Source: Methanomassiliicoccaceae archaeon UBA370 (GTDB taxonomy: Archaea; Thermoplasmatota; Thermoplasmata; Methanomassiliicoccales; Methanomethylophilaceae). From it: a stretch of DNA of 64,000 bases. Position 1 is the stretch's first letter. Each line of letters starts with the position of its first letter. Positions 1 through 8,735 of this stretch are shown here, in pieces. A program made the position numbers and the translations under genes. Below the pieces are notes generated by a model, which worked only from the letters and a program-made list of their open reading frames with translations, made no database searches and had not been told where the DNA came from. The stretch lies in NCBI GenBank assembly GCA_002505345.1, contig DAUY01000012.1:1-64000 (forward strand), given 5' to 3'.

Positions 1-351
1 ATCGAGGGGGACATCCACTCGATCGGAAAGGACATCGTGGCCATCATGCTGAAGGTCGCCGGTTTCAACGTTATCAACATGGGCAGGGACATCCCCGTCA
101 AGGACATCGTCGCCGCCGTGAAGAGCGAGAAGCCCAAGGCCGTAGGCACGTCCGCCCTGATGACCTCGACGATGGTCAACCAGAAGACCTTCGAGGAGCT
201 CCTCAAGGAGGAAGGCGTCAGGAACAAGGTCATCACCAACATCGGGGGGGCACCGACCACGCAGCAGTGGTGCGACGAGATCGGCGCCGACGTGTACTCC
301 GAGAACGCCACCGACTGCGTCAACAAGATGGTCGCAAAGGTGAAAGGCTGA
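1..351 (+). CDS. mttC: Trimethylamine corrinoid protein MttC, C-terminal part (cut by window start)
   Basis: The reading frame is open from base 1, so about 116 C-terminal residues remain. They contain the cobalamin-binding D-x-H-x-x-G signature (DIHSIG), whose His is the lower cobalt ligand in this family, then SALMTSTM and the GGAPTTQQW segment of a B12-binding Rossmann domain. In methylotrophic methanogens such proteins receive the methyl group from a methylamine methyltransferase and pass it to MtbA. I assign MttC rather than MtbC or MtmC because it lies 31 nt before mttB and its C-terminal pattern resembles Methanosarcina MttC as I remember it. The exact subtype is therefore an inference. 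Confidence 0.8.
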   Translation: MEGDIHSIGKDIVAIMLKVAGFNVINMGRDIPVKDIVAAVKSEKPKAVGTSALMTSTMVNQKTFEELLKEEGVRNKVITNIGGAPTTQQWCDEIGADVYSENATDCVNKMVAKVKG

Positions 352-382
352 AAAGGGCCTCTATTACAAGGAGATATAACAA

Positions 383-1876
383 ATGACAGCAAAATCCCAC
401 TATCCAGGAAAGAAATCCCACCAGGGAACATCACTCGAGCTCTTCACTGAAGAAGACATATTGAAGATCGACCATGCGACCATCGACGTCCTGTCCACAT
501 TCGGAGTGCAGGTGTCCGACAAAGAAGGCCTCGAGGCCTTCAAGAAAGCCGGATGCGAAGTAAACATGGAGACCATGATGGTCAAGATCCCCGAGTGGCT
601 GGTCCGCAAATCCCTCGCAACCGCCCCGTCCAAATTCTATCTGTACGGAAGGGAAGAGAAGAACACCCTCGAGCAGGAGCACAAGGGACGCGTACACTTC
701 ACCTGCTTCGGAACCGGTATCCAGGTATGCAGATACCTCGGAAACGGCCAGTACAAGACCACCGACTCTGACGAAACAGACCTCGCCAACTGCGCGAAGC
801 TCGTCGACTGGGCCGACAACGTCGATTACTTCTCCCTGCCCGTTTCTGCAAGGAACTGGGCCGGAAAAGGAGCTCAGGACGTCCACGAGATGCTCACATC
901 TTTGAAGAACACGTCCAAACACTTCCACCACATCGACCCTGTGGCAGAGAATGTAAAGTTCTACTGGGACCTGGCCGTCGCATACTACGGAGGAAACGCA
1001 AAAATGGCTAAAGAAAAGCCCATATTCTCCATGCTCGTATGCCCCACAAGCCCCCTCGAGCTGAGCCACAACGCGGCCCAGGTCATAATGCAGGGTGCCA
1101 AATACGGAGTGCCGGTCAACGTCCTCAGTATGGCTATGGCAGGCGGATCCTCCTCGGTGTTCCTCGCTGGAACGCTCGTTACCCACAACGCAGAGGTCCT
1201 TGCAGGAATAGTACTGTCCCAGATCGTGGCTCCCGGAGCCCCGGTATGGTACGGAAGCTCTACCACGACCTTCGACCTGAAGCGCGGAACCGCACCTGTC
1301 GGATCCCCTGAACTGGGACTCATCAGCGCGGCCGTCGCAAAACTCGGACAGTTCTACGGACTGCCTGTTTTCGTCGCCGGTGTTTAGTCTGACGCGAAGG
1401 TCCCCGACGACCAGGCCGGACACGAGAAGACCATGACGTCCCTCCTTCCGGCGCTCTCGGGTGCCAACACGATCTACGGCGCGGGAATGCTTGAACTGGG
1501 AATGACCTTCTCGTTCGAACAGCTGATCATCGACAACGACATCATAACCATGGTCAAGAAGGCCATGGAGGGAGTCCCTGTCAACGAAGAGACGCTCGCA
1601 GTCGAAGCGATAAAAGCCATCGGTGTGGGCAACGACTTCATCGGCCACCCCTCCACCATGGAAAACATCGACTTGCCCTCCGACCCCAAGGTCATAAGCC
1701 GTGACATGCTCGGTGACTGGGAGAAGGCAGGCAAGAAGGACCTCGCCACTGCAGCTCATGAGATCGTCGTCGATGTTCTGAAGAACCACGTCGTCCTCCC
1801 GATACCCGCAGACAGGCTTAAGGAAATGGAGAAAGTAGTGAAGAAGGCAGACGAGGCTTTCGCAAAAGGTGCTTGA
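383..1876 (+). CDS. mttB: Trimethylamine:corrinoid methyltransferase MttB with in-frame UAG (pyrrolysine)
   Basis: Transfers a methyl group from trimethylamine to its corrinoid protein. The frame opens at ATG 383 after a Shine-Dalgarno AAGGAGAT (about 369-376), reaches a TAG at 1385-1387, and continues in the same frame to TGA at 1874-1876. Reading TAG as pyrrolysine gives 497 residues with Pyl at position 335, close to the length and Pyl position of known MttB. The flanks (FVAGV before, SDAKVPDDQ after) are continuous conserved protein, so this is not a truncated gene. tRNA-Pyl and the Pyl synthesis genes lie 4 kb downstream. mtmC begins 2 nt after the stop, indicating one operon. Confidence 0.96.
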
Positions 1877-1878
1877 GA

Positions 1879-2517
1879 ATGGCTGACAAGAAAACAATAT
1901 TGGAAGACCTGAAGAAATCGATTGAAACCTGGAACCCCCAGAAGGCGAAGGATGCCACGAACGCGGCCGTCGCGGCCGGAATGTCCGTCTCCGAGATCAT
2001 CGGTGACGGACTCGGAAAGGGAATGGAAGTCGTCGGTGTGCGCTTCGACAAGGCAGAAATCTATCTGCCGCAGGTCGTCGCCGCATCCAAGACGATGACT
2101 GCCGCCCTAGAGATACTCCTGCCCTTGATCTCCAGGGGCGAGGGATCTCTTAAGGGAACCGTCGTAATGGGGACAGTCGAAGGAGACATCCACGAGATCG
2201 GAAAGAACGTCTGTGTCGCAATGCTCCAGGGAGCAGGATACAAGGTAGTTGATGCCGGATGCGACGTATCTCCCCAGGCCTTCCTTGATGCGGCTGACGA
2301 GAACGAGGCGCAGGTCATAGGTGCTTCGGCCCTCATGACCACGACACTCGAAATCCAGAAGGAGCTCGTCGACGCGATCAAAGAGGTCGATGGACCTTAC
2401 AAGTGCATCGTCGGAGGCGCCCCCTGCAGCAGGGAATGGGCCAAAGAGATCAATGCCGACGGATATTCCGAGACTGCGAACGAGATCATCGGCCTTGTCG
2501 CCTCCCTCACGGAGTGA
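1879..2517 (+). CDS. mtmC: Methylamine corrinoid protein, probably MtmC
   Basis: A 212-residue two-domain corrinoid protein: an N-terminal helical cap (about 1-90) and a B12-binding domain with DIHEIG near residues 104-109 (His is the cobalt ligand), SALMTTT and GGAPCSREW. It carries the methyl group from a Pyl methyltransferase to coenzyme M via MtbA. ATG 1879 is preferred over the TTG six bases upstream because it gives the normal MADKK-type N-terminus and falls just after the mttB stop. mtmB follows after 4 nt, so MtmC is the likeliest identity. Serving MttB as well cannot be excluded. Confidence 0.85.
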   Translation: MADKKTILEDLKKSIETWNPQKAKDATNAAVAAGMSVSEIIGDGLGKGMEVVGVRFDKAEIYLPQVVAASKTMTAALEILLPLISRGEGSLKGTVVMGTVEGDIHEIGKNVCVAMLQGAGYKVVDAGCDVSPQAFLDAADENEAQVIGASALMTTTLEIQKELVDAIKEVDGPYKCIVGGAPCSREWAKEINADGYSETANEIIGLVASLTE

Positions 2518-2521
2518 TGAG

Positions 2522-3907
2522 ATGGCAGCGACAAGACCCCTGACCGTTTGCGACGTCTACGACAGGTTCGTCAAAGGCAAGAAGGTGCCCGAATCCGAAT
2601 GGGACTACACCGTCATACCCCAGAACGCGACCAAGCTGAAAGAGAAATACAAGCTCAAATTCGGCTCGGAGACCATTCCTGAGGACAAGCAGACGATGAA
2701 CAACCTGTTCTGCGCGGGACTCGAGATGCTCGTGGAGACCGGATACTACTGCCAGGACCTCGGACGCGTCATGAAGGTCACCGAGGAAGAAGTCTGGGAA
2801 GGGATCAAGAAGACCCCCACCAAACTGATCCTCGGAGAGGGCAGGGATATCGCAAGGTTCTACCCCAGGCACGGCAACAGCCCTGTAAAGCCCATCATCC
2901 AGGGAGGCCCCACCGGGTCCCCCATATCGGAGGAAGTGTTCGTACAGGTCATGCAGTCCTATGCCCAGGAAGGTATCGTCGACGACCTCGTCAACGGTGT
3001 CTTCACCTCTATTGAGGGAAAGAAGGCCAAGACCAACACCCCTTACGAGATCCGCGCAACCATGGCGGAGCTCCGTGCCACCAAAGAGGCGCGCGTCAGG
3101 GCCGGAAGGCCCGGACTGGGTGTTTAGGGACCCGAGACCCCGCTGTCCGCGGCAGGACGCCTCGCGGCCGACATGACCAATGCCGGCCACAGGATCACTG
3201 ACGCGCACGAGTGCTCCCAGCTCAACGAGCTGAAGATGGACATGTGCGGGCTCAACATGCTGGCCGGATGGACCACCGAAGGCGACACCATAATGGTCGA
3301 GCAGATGCCGATATTCGGCGGATACTGCGGCGGGATAGAAGAGACCGCGATATGCGATGTTGCGACCACGCTCGCATCCTTCGCACTGTTCAGCGGAAAC
3401 TTCCACCTGGATGGTCCGATCCACATCAGGTGGGGAACCACGACCTCGAAAGAGACCCTGCAGATCGCAGCCCATGCAGCAGCAGCAATCGATGCCAACA
3501 CCGACCTGCTTCTGGCTAACCAGTACTACCCCATGGCCGGACCCTGCACAGAAATGTGCCTGATCGAGACCGCCGCACAGGCGATCTCGGACACTGGTTC
3601 CGGAAGGGAGCTCCTGTCCGGATCCGCCGCCGCAAAAGGTGTCGTCCAGGACAAGACAACCGGAATGGAAGCCAGGATAATGGGAGAGGCAGCCAAGGCG
3701 GCCGCAGGCATGAAAGTCTCGGACCTCAACGAGATCCTTGCGAAGATCGTGCCGACGTACGAAGCGAACTACACCAACGCACCCGCCGGAAAGACCTTCC
3801 AGGAGTGCTACGATGTGCTCTCGGTCAAACCGACCGCCGAGTACCTCCAGGTGTACGACAACGCTGTCAAGGCCCTCAGGGACTTCGGACTCGACATAAA
3901 GCACTGA
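2522..3907 (+). CDS. mtmB: Monomethylamine:corrinoid methyltransferase MtmB (copy 1), with pyrrolysine codon
   Basis: Transfers methyl from monomethylamine to MtmC. Translation from ATG 2522 runs through a TAG at 3125-3127 to TGA at 3905-3907, giving 461 residues with pyrrolysine at 202, matching the family's Pyl202. The local context is GRPGLGV-Pyl-GPETPLSAAG, the conserved active-site segment. The downstream half has NELKMDMCGLN, MPIFGGYCGG, DGPIHIRWGTTT and MAGPCTEMC, all typical of MtmB TIM barrels. It starts 4 nt after mtmC and ends the first methyltransferase operon. Confidence 0.96.
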
Positions 3908-3940
3908 TCCAGACCCAAACCTCTTACAGGCCCACGCCTG

Positions 3941-3958
3941 GAAACCTTTTTATAAAAT
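3941..3958 (+). promoter_or_regulatory. Putative archaeal BRE/TATA promoter of second mtmB
   Basis: The 161-nt gap between the two mtmB genes holds a purine-rich GAAACC followed by CTTTTTATAAAAT, a good BRE plus TATA arrangement. A start about 25 nt downstream (near 3978) would leave a 5' leader of about 90 nt before ATG 4069. This suggests the second mtmB is transcribed separately from the mtt/mtm operon. Confidence 0.55.
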
Positions 3959-4068
3959 TGCCAAATCTGGCACATATGCCTGCCCGGGCTGCTAAGTTGT
4001 TTTTCCTCCGCTTCGGGCGGGCCCCCAACACTATGTTAAAGTAATCGACAGGATATAGGGGAGAACAA

Positions 4069-5457
4069 ATGGTCGCCAAGAAATATCTGGACATATACGA
4101 TTCGTACGACCGTTTCCATAACGGAAAGAGGGTGCGAGAGGACAGCTGGGACTATGTCATCGTGCCCACGAACGCAATGGCCATGAGGGAAAAATACGAC
4201 ATCAACTTCACAGACGACATAATACCCGAAGACGACGACCTATGCGACAGGCTGTTCCAGGCAGGCATAGAGATGCTCTGCACAACCGGGTTCTACAACA
4301 CCGACATCGGCCGGGTCCTGCAAGTATCCGAAGAAGAGATATTCGAGGGCATAAGGCGTGCCCCCAAAAAAGTCAAGATAGGGTCGGGCAAAGAAGAGGT
4401 CTGCTGCGCTCCCAGAAAGGGTAATCCGAGCAGTCCGCCGATCATCGAGGGAGGTCCGACGGGAGCCCCGGTGACCGAGGACGTATTCGTCCCCATGATG
4501 CAGTCCTATGCGCAGGAAGCCACCGTCGACGTGCTGGTAAGCGGAGTTCTGAATACGATCAAGAAGCACCCATCGATCACCAACACTCCATGGGAGATAC
4601 GTGCCACTCTTGCTGAGATCGGATTCGTGAGAGAGGCCGCCAACATGGCAGGCAGGCCGGGACTGGGCATATAGGGCCCGGAGACACCCCTGTCGACCGC
4701 CGGACGTATTTCCTCCGACTTGACGAAGTTCGGCCTCAAGCCTCACGATCCCCATGAGGTCTCCCAGCTCAACGAGCTGAAGATAGACATGTCCGGCCTG
4801 AACATGATAGCAGGCTGGATGGCCAACGGCGATGTGATCATGATGGAGCAGATGCCCATCTTCGGAGGATATTCCGGCGGCAAAGAAGAAACCGCCATAT
4901 GCGACGTCGCGACAATGGTCGCATCCTTTGCGCTGTTCAACTGCGACATACATCTGGACGGACCGATACACATCAGATGGGGCACCACCACGACCAGGGA
5001 GACCTTGCAGATCGCGGCCCACGCATGCGCCGCATTGGACAGGAACACAGATCTGCTTCTCGGAAATCAGTATTACACCCTTGCAGGGCCATGCACCGAG
5101 ATGTGCCTTCTGGAAACCGCTGCCCAGTCGATGACAGACACTGCATCGGGAAGGGAGCTCATATCCGGAGTAGCATCGTCCAAGGGAGTCACCCAGGACA
5201 GGACCACGGGGATGGAGGCCAGGATGATGGGGGAAGTTGCAGGTGCCACCGCCGGCATGGATGTCGCCGAAGTAAACGACGTGCTGAAAAAACTGGTCGG
5301 ACTGTACGAGAGGGACTTCTCCCATGCCCCTGCAGGCAAACGCTTCCAGGAATGCTATGACGTGGGCACGGTCCTTCCGACCGATGATTACATCAATGTC
5401 TACAACAGAGCGGTCCGCACGCTGGGACGTTGCGGACTGGACCTGAGCATATTTTGA
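4069..5457 (+). CDS. mtmB: Monomethylamine:corrinoid methyltransferase MtmB (copy 2), with pyrrolysine codon
   Basis: A second complete MtmB. ATG 4069 through TAG 4672-4674 to TGA 5455-5457 gives 462 residues with pyrrolysine at 202. The Pyl context is GRPGLGI-Pyl-GPETPLSTAG, and the second half shares NELKIDMSGLN, MPIFGGYSGG, DGPIHIRWGTTT and LAGPCTEMC with copy 1. The two proteins are plainly paralogous but differ through much of the N-terminal third. No corrinoid gene accompanies this copy, so it presumably uses the MtmC encoded upstream. A T-rich stretch near 5502-5508 may terminate the transcript. Confidence 0.96.
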
Positions 5458-5550
5458 AGCCGCGAAGAATTCCCCCACACTGGTACATTTTGACCCTCAT
5501 GTTTTTTAGGACATAGATTGAAATACTATGATTCAAAATTAATGCAATAG

Positions 5551-5558
5551 TTTAGATA
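5551..5558 (+). promoter_or_regulatory. Possible TATA box of pylT
   Basis: The AT-rich gap between mtmB copy 2 and tRNA-Pyl contains TTTAGATA, about 26 nt upstream of a plausible start near 5580, just before the tRNA 5' end at 5592. Several other AT-rich octamers lie in the same gap, so the exact element is uncertain. Confidence 0.3.
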
Positions 5559-5591
5559 GTTATTTCATGCTTACAGATAGCTAATCAGTGT

Positions 5592-5662
5592 GGGGGACGG
5601 TCCGGCGACCAGCTGGCCTCTAGAGCCTCGCTAGCGGGGATCGACACCCCGGTCTCTCGCCA
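5592..5662 (+). tRNA. pylT: tRNA-Pyl (anticodon CUA), Methanomassiliicoccales type
   Basis: The 71 nt fold as a tRNA. Acceptor GGGGGAC (5592-5598) pairs with GTCTCTC (5652-5658) with two G-U pairs, then discriminator G and encoded CCA. The D-arm is GGTC/GACC with only a 4-nt loop (CGGC) and no linker base after the acceptor. The anticodon loop CTCTAGA carries CTA at 5620-5622. Its stem is interrupted: GGC/GCC near the loop and AGC/GCT outside, separated by T against TC. The T-arm is CGGGG/CCCCG with a 7-nt loop. The tiny D-loop, missing linker and broken anticodon stem match what is known of tRNA-Pyl in this order. It decodes UAG in mttB and both mtmB genes. Confidence 0.96.
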
Positions 5663-5683
5663 CTAACGGAAAACAGTGATCAA

Positions 5684-6508
5684 ATGGCCGTACGCTACAC
5701 AGAATCGCAGATACAGAAACTGAGAGAATATGGCGACGGCCCAGTTGACCTTTCGGAGTTCTCCGATGCGGCGGAGAGGGACAGCTCCTTCGCCAAGCTC
5801 ATGGCGGCAGAGATGTCGAATAACGACGCCGACGTGAAGGACATGATATCCAATCCCCGCGGTCACGACCTGGTCCAGCTGGAGAGGGATCTGAGCAAGG
5901 CGCTCATCGATGCCGGTTTTGCGGAGGTCAGGACGCCCACTATGATGTCAAAGGCCGCACTGGCGAAAATGACGATAACGGAAGACCACCCACTATACAA
6001 ACAGGTCTTCTTCATAGACAGCAAAAGATGTCTCAGGCCGATGTTGGCTCCCAATCTCTACTATTACATGAGGAAGCTCAGAGACCACACGGAAGGCACC
6101 ATAAGGTTTTTCGAGATAGGTTCCTGCTTCAGGAAAGAGTCCCACAGCGGCAGGCACCTGGAAGAGTTCACGATGCTGAATCTCGTGGAGCAGGGTCAGA
6201 TAGAAGACCCTATGGCGGACCTCCGGGAGTTCATCGACATTGTAATGGACACGGTGGGCCTGAAATATGAGACGGTGCGCGAGGAGTCGGACGTATATGT
6301 GGAGACCCTCGACGTGGAGATAGATGGAATCGAGGTCGCATCGGGCGCCGTCGGACCTCATATACTGGATGCGGCGCATGACATTCATGAGCCATGGTGC
6401 GGGATAGGCTTCGGCCTCGAACGCTTGTTGGCTATGAAAAACGGAAAGAACAGCGTACGTAAGACCGGGCGCAGCCTGACATATCTTAACGGACGAAAAA
6501 TAGACTGA
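5684..6508 (+). CDS. pylS: Pyrrolysyl-tRNA synthetase, catalytic domain only (delta-N class)
   Basis: Charges tRNA-Pyl with pyrrolysine. The 274-residue product is only the class II aminoacyl-tRNA synthetase catalytic core, with RPMLAPNLYYYMRKL, FFEIGSCFRKES, HLEEFTMLN (motif 2 region) and GIGFGLERLLA (motif 3). Methanosarcina PylS has an extra N-terminal tRNA-binding domain of roughly 140 residues or more. It is absent here, and no separate pylSn gene is in the window. That fits the compact, self-sufficient PylS known in Methanomassiliicoccales, co-evolved with the odd tRNA-Pyl. The ATG is 21 nt after the tRNA. Confidence 0.95.
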   Translation: MAVRYTESQIQKLREYGDGPVDLSEFSDAAERDSSFAKLMAAEMSNNDADVKDMISNPRGHDLVQLERDLSKALIDAGFAEVRTPTMMSKAALAKMTITEDHPLYKQVFFIDSKRCLRPMLAPNLYYYMRKLRDHTEGTIRFFEIGSCFRKESHSGRHLEEFTMLNLVEQGQIEDPMADLREFIDIVMDTVGLKYETVREESDVYVETLDVEIDGIEVASGAVGPHILDAAHDIHEPWCGIGFGLERLLAMKNGKNSVRKTGRSLTYLNGRKID

Positions 6509-6521
6509 GGTGATTTCACGG

Positions 6522-7573
6522 ATGTACAGGGAATATTAGACAGGTCGGTAGCCGGGGAGGGGCTTACGCACAGTGATGTCGTAAGGCTTTTCAACTCGGA
6601 TGCGGAAGAGCAGAAGGTCCTTTTCGAGGCCGCACGGAACGTAAGGGACAGGGAGTACGGGAACAAAATATTCACGTATGGTTTCGTATATTTTTCGACA
6701 TATTGTAAAAACAACTGTTCGTTCTGCTATTTCAGGAGGACCAGCGGGCTCGAGAGATATAGGAAGTCAACCGAAGAGATCGTGGAGCTCTCCGAAAATC
6801 TGAGTGATGCCGGCATAAACCTTGTAGATCTGACCATGGGAGAGGATCCCGTGATGTACAGAGACGAATGCGCCAGATTGATCGACGTCATACAATCTGT
6901 CAGAGACGCGGTCGATATAGGCATAATGGTCTCCCCCGGAGCCGTGCCCAGGTCTGTTTTTCCAAAGATAAAGGAGGCGGGCGCAGACTGGTATGCATGT
7001 TATCAGGAAACGTACAATCTTGAACTTTTCAAAAAGCTGAGGCTCGAGCAGGATTATCAGACACGCATCGATGTAAGGAAATGGGCCAGGGAGGCAGGGA
7101 TGCTGACCGAAGACGGTATGATGGTAGGGCTCGGGGAGTCTCCCGAGGACCGTGCCGATTTCGTGATGAGGATGGGCCCGCAGAGATGCGAGCAGATCAG
7201 GGCGATGACGTTCGTGCCCCAGGAAGGCACGCCCATGAGCACGCTGAACGCGACGGACTCGACAAACGAACTTCTCGCCATCGCGATCATGAGGATAATG
7301 TACCCAGATAGGATAATCCCCGCAACTCTTGACGTGGAGGGGATTTCAGGGATGGTGGACAGGCTCAACGCGGGTGCCAACCTGATAACGTCGATCGTCC
7401 CCCCGCACAGAGAGCTCGCGGGAGTGGCGCAGCACGAACTGGACATAGAGAATGGCAACCGTTCGGTGGACAACGTGTTCAAGATACTCGAAAGCATAGG
7501 CAAGCGCCCCGCTACCAACGCCGAGTTCCAATCTTTCATGGACGGCAAGAAGGCAGAGCTGAGGAGGCGCTAG
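6522..7573 (+). CDS. pylB: PylB, methylornithine synthase (radical SAM); no canonical in-frame start, UAG stop
   Basis: Converts lysine to 3-methylornithine, the first step of pyrrolysine synthesis. The cluster-binding motif C-x3-C-x2-C (YCKNNCSFCYF) starts at base 6704, and VDLTMGEDP, YQETY and NAGANLITSI are typical PylB segments. The protein frame is open from the pylS stop onward, but it has no ATG, GTG, TTG or CTG before this motif. A strong Shine-Dalgarno GAGGTGAT (6507-6514) points to ATG 6522, which is one frame off: stepping back one base after that ATG enters the PylB frame at GTA 6524 and gives about 350 residues, the family's usual length. Either a one-base loss or a recoding event is implied. 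The gene ends in TAG (7571-7573), directly before pylC. Confidence 0.88.
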
Positions 7574-7574
7574 A

Positions 7575-8735
7575 ATGAGACTTGCTATAGTGGGCGGTGC
7601 CCTTCAGGGCATGGAAGCGGTCTACCTGTCTAAGAGGGCGGGATACGAGACCGTAGTGATCGACAGGAAACAATACGCTCCGGCGCTGGCACTTGCCGAC
7701 GAGGCATATGTGGCGGACCCTGTCAAGGACCCCGACTCGGCAATGAAGATATTTGCCGACTGCGACGCCGTCATACCGGCATGCGAGGAGCTGGACCTCC
7801 TAAGGCTATTGGATTCGAAGCTCAAAGACACGGGCATACCGTTGCTTTTCGACATGAAATCATATGAGACATCATGCTCGAAGGAACGCTCCAACATCCT
7901 GATGGAGAAGGCCGGCGTGCCGCTCCCTAGGCCATGGCCCGAGTGCGGTTTCCCCGTCATAGTCAAACCTTCTTGCCAAAGCGGCAGCATAGGGGTGACG
8001 GCGGCCAGGAACGAAGAGGAGCGTCAGGCCGGGCTCAGGAAGGTTGCCGAGCTGAACGACGTGCCGATCGTGCAGGAGTTCGTTTCAGGGAGGAGCATTT
8101 CTATAGAGGCCATAGGGAACGGCGAAAAGGCCCGTGCCTTTGTCACAACCGAAGTTGTTCTTGACAGGAAATATGACTGCAAGATGGTGAGATGCAATCC
8201 CAACATCATCTCCGCCGAGGAAGACAGGATGTTCAGGGACGTATGCAGAAAGACCGCCGAGATGATACACCTCAAAGCTCTTATGGACATGGAGGCGATC
8301 GATACTCCCAAGGGCCTCAGGGTGCTGGAGATCGATGCAAGGATCCCCAGCCAGACCCCTGCGGCCATCGAAGCTGGTTCCGGCATAAATCTGCTAAAGG
8401 AGCTTGTCGACTGCGCTATGGGAAAAGCCTCTTCAGGCAAAGATTCTCGCAGAGCGGGCGTTTACGAGCATTTTGTGTTCAAAGACGGCGTACTGAGCAC
8501 CAGCGGCGAAAAGGAGTTCGGACACATCAGGAATCCCCGGATATGCGAGGGGCTGTTCGGATCAGACCGCATGATCACCGACTACGAACCGGGAAAGACA
8601 GAGTGGCATGCAACGCTGATAACCAATGGCCGTGACGAGGCCGAAGCCGACAGGAAACGTCTTGCGGTGCGCGAGCGCATGATATCTGAGTCAGGAGCGA
8701 AGATATTCGACGACGGAAGCCCGGAGCTGGTCTGA
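7575..8735 (+). CDS. pylC: PylC, 3-methylornithine-L-lysine ligase (ATP-grasp)
   Basis: Joins 3-methylornithine to lysine with ATP, the second step of pyrrolysine synthesis. The 386-residue product begins with a nucleotide-binding fold (LAIVGGALQGMEAVY). An ATP-grasp core follows, with FPVIVKPSCQSGSIGV near residues 126-141, the VQEFVSGRSISIEAIG strand and LRVLEIDARIPSQTP metal-site region. The start ATG lies 1 nt after the pylB amber stop and has an SD-like GAGGAGG inside the pylB end, so the two genes are probably translationally coupled. Its stop overlaps the pylD start by one base. Confidence 0.95.
   Translation: MRLAIVGGALQGMEAVYLSKRAGYETVVIDRKQYAPALALADEAYVADPVKDPDSAMKIFADCDAVIPACEELDLLRLLDSKLKDTGIPLLFDMKSYETSCSKERSNILMEKAGVPLPRPWPECGFPVIVKPSCQSGSIGVTAARNEEERQAGLRKVAELNDVPIVQEFVSGRSISIEAIGNGEKARAFVTTEVVLDRKYDCKMVRCNPNIISAEEDRMFRDVCRKTAEMIHLKALMDMEAIDTPKGLRVLEIDARIPSQTPAAIEAGSGINLLKELVDCAMGKASSGKDSRRAGVYEHFVFKDGVLSTSGEKEFGHIRNPRICEGLFGSDRMITDYEPGKTEWHATLITNGRDEAEADRKRLAVRERMISESGAKIFDDGSPELV

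Noticed and set aside
1385..1387. TAG in mttB (and 3125-3127, 4672-4674 in the mtmB genes) as premature stops making pseudogenes
   Set aside because: Each lies at the known pyrrolysine position, conserved protein continues in frame to the family's normal length, and the pyl genes are adjacent.
431..1897. 488-codon open frame on the minus strand
   Set aside because: It lies opposite mttB, is rich in unlikely residue combinations and arises from the low stop frequency of GC-rich antisense DNA. The same holds for minus-strand frames at 2507-3904, 4240-5478 and 28525-30495 and the plus-strand frame at 15765-17183.
6782..7573. pylB starting at GTG 6782
   Set aside because: This would remove the radical-SAM Cys motif at about 6704-6727 and a quarter of the protein.
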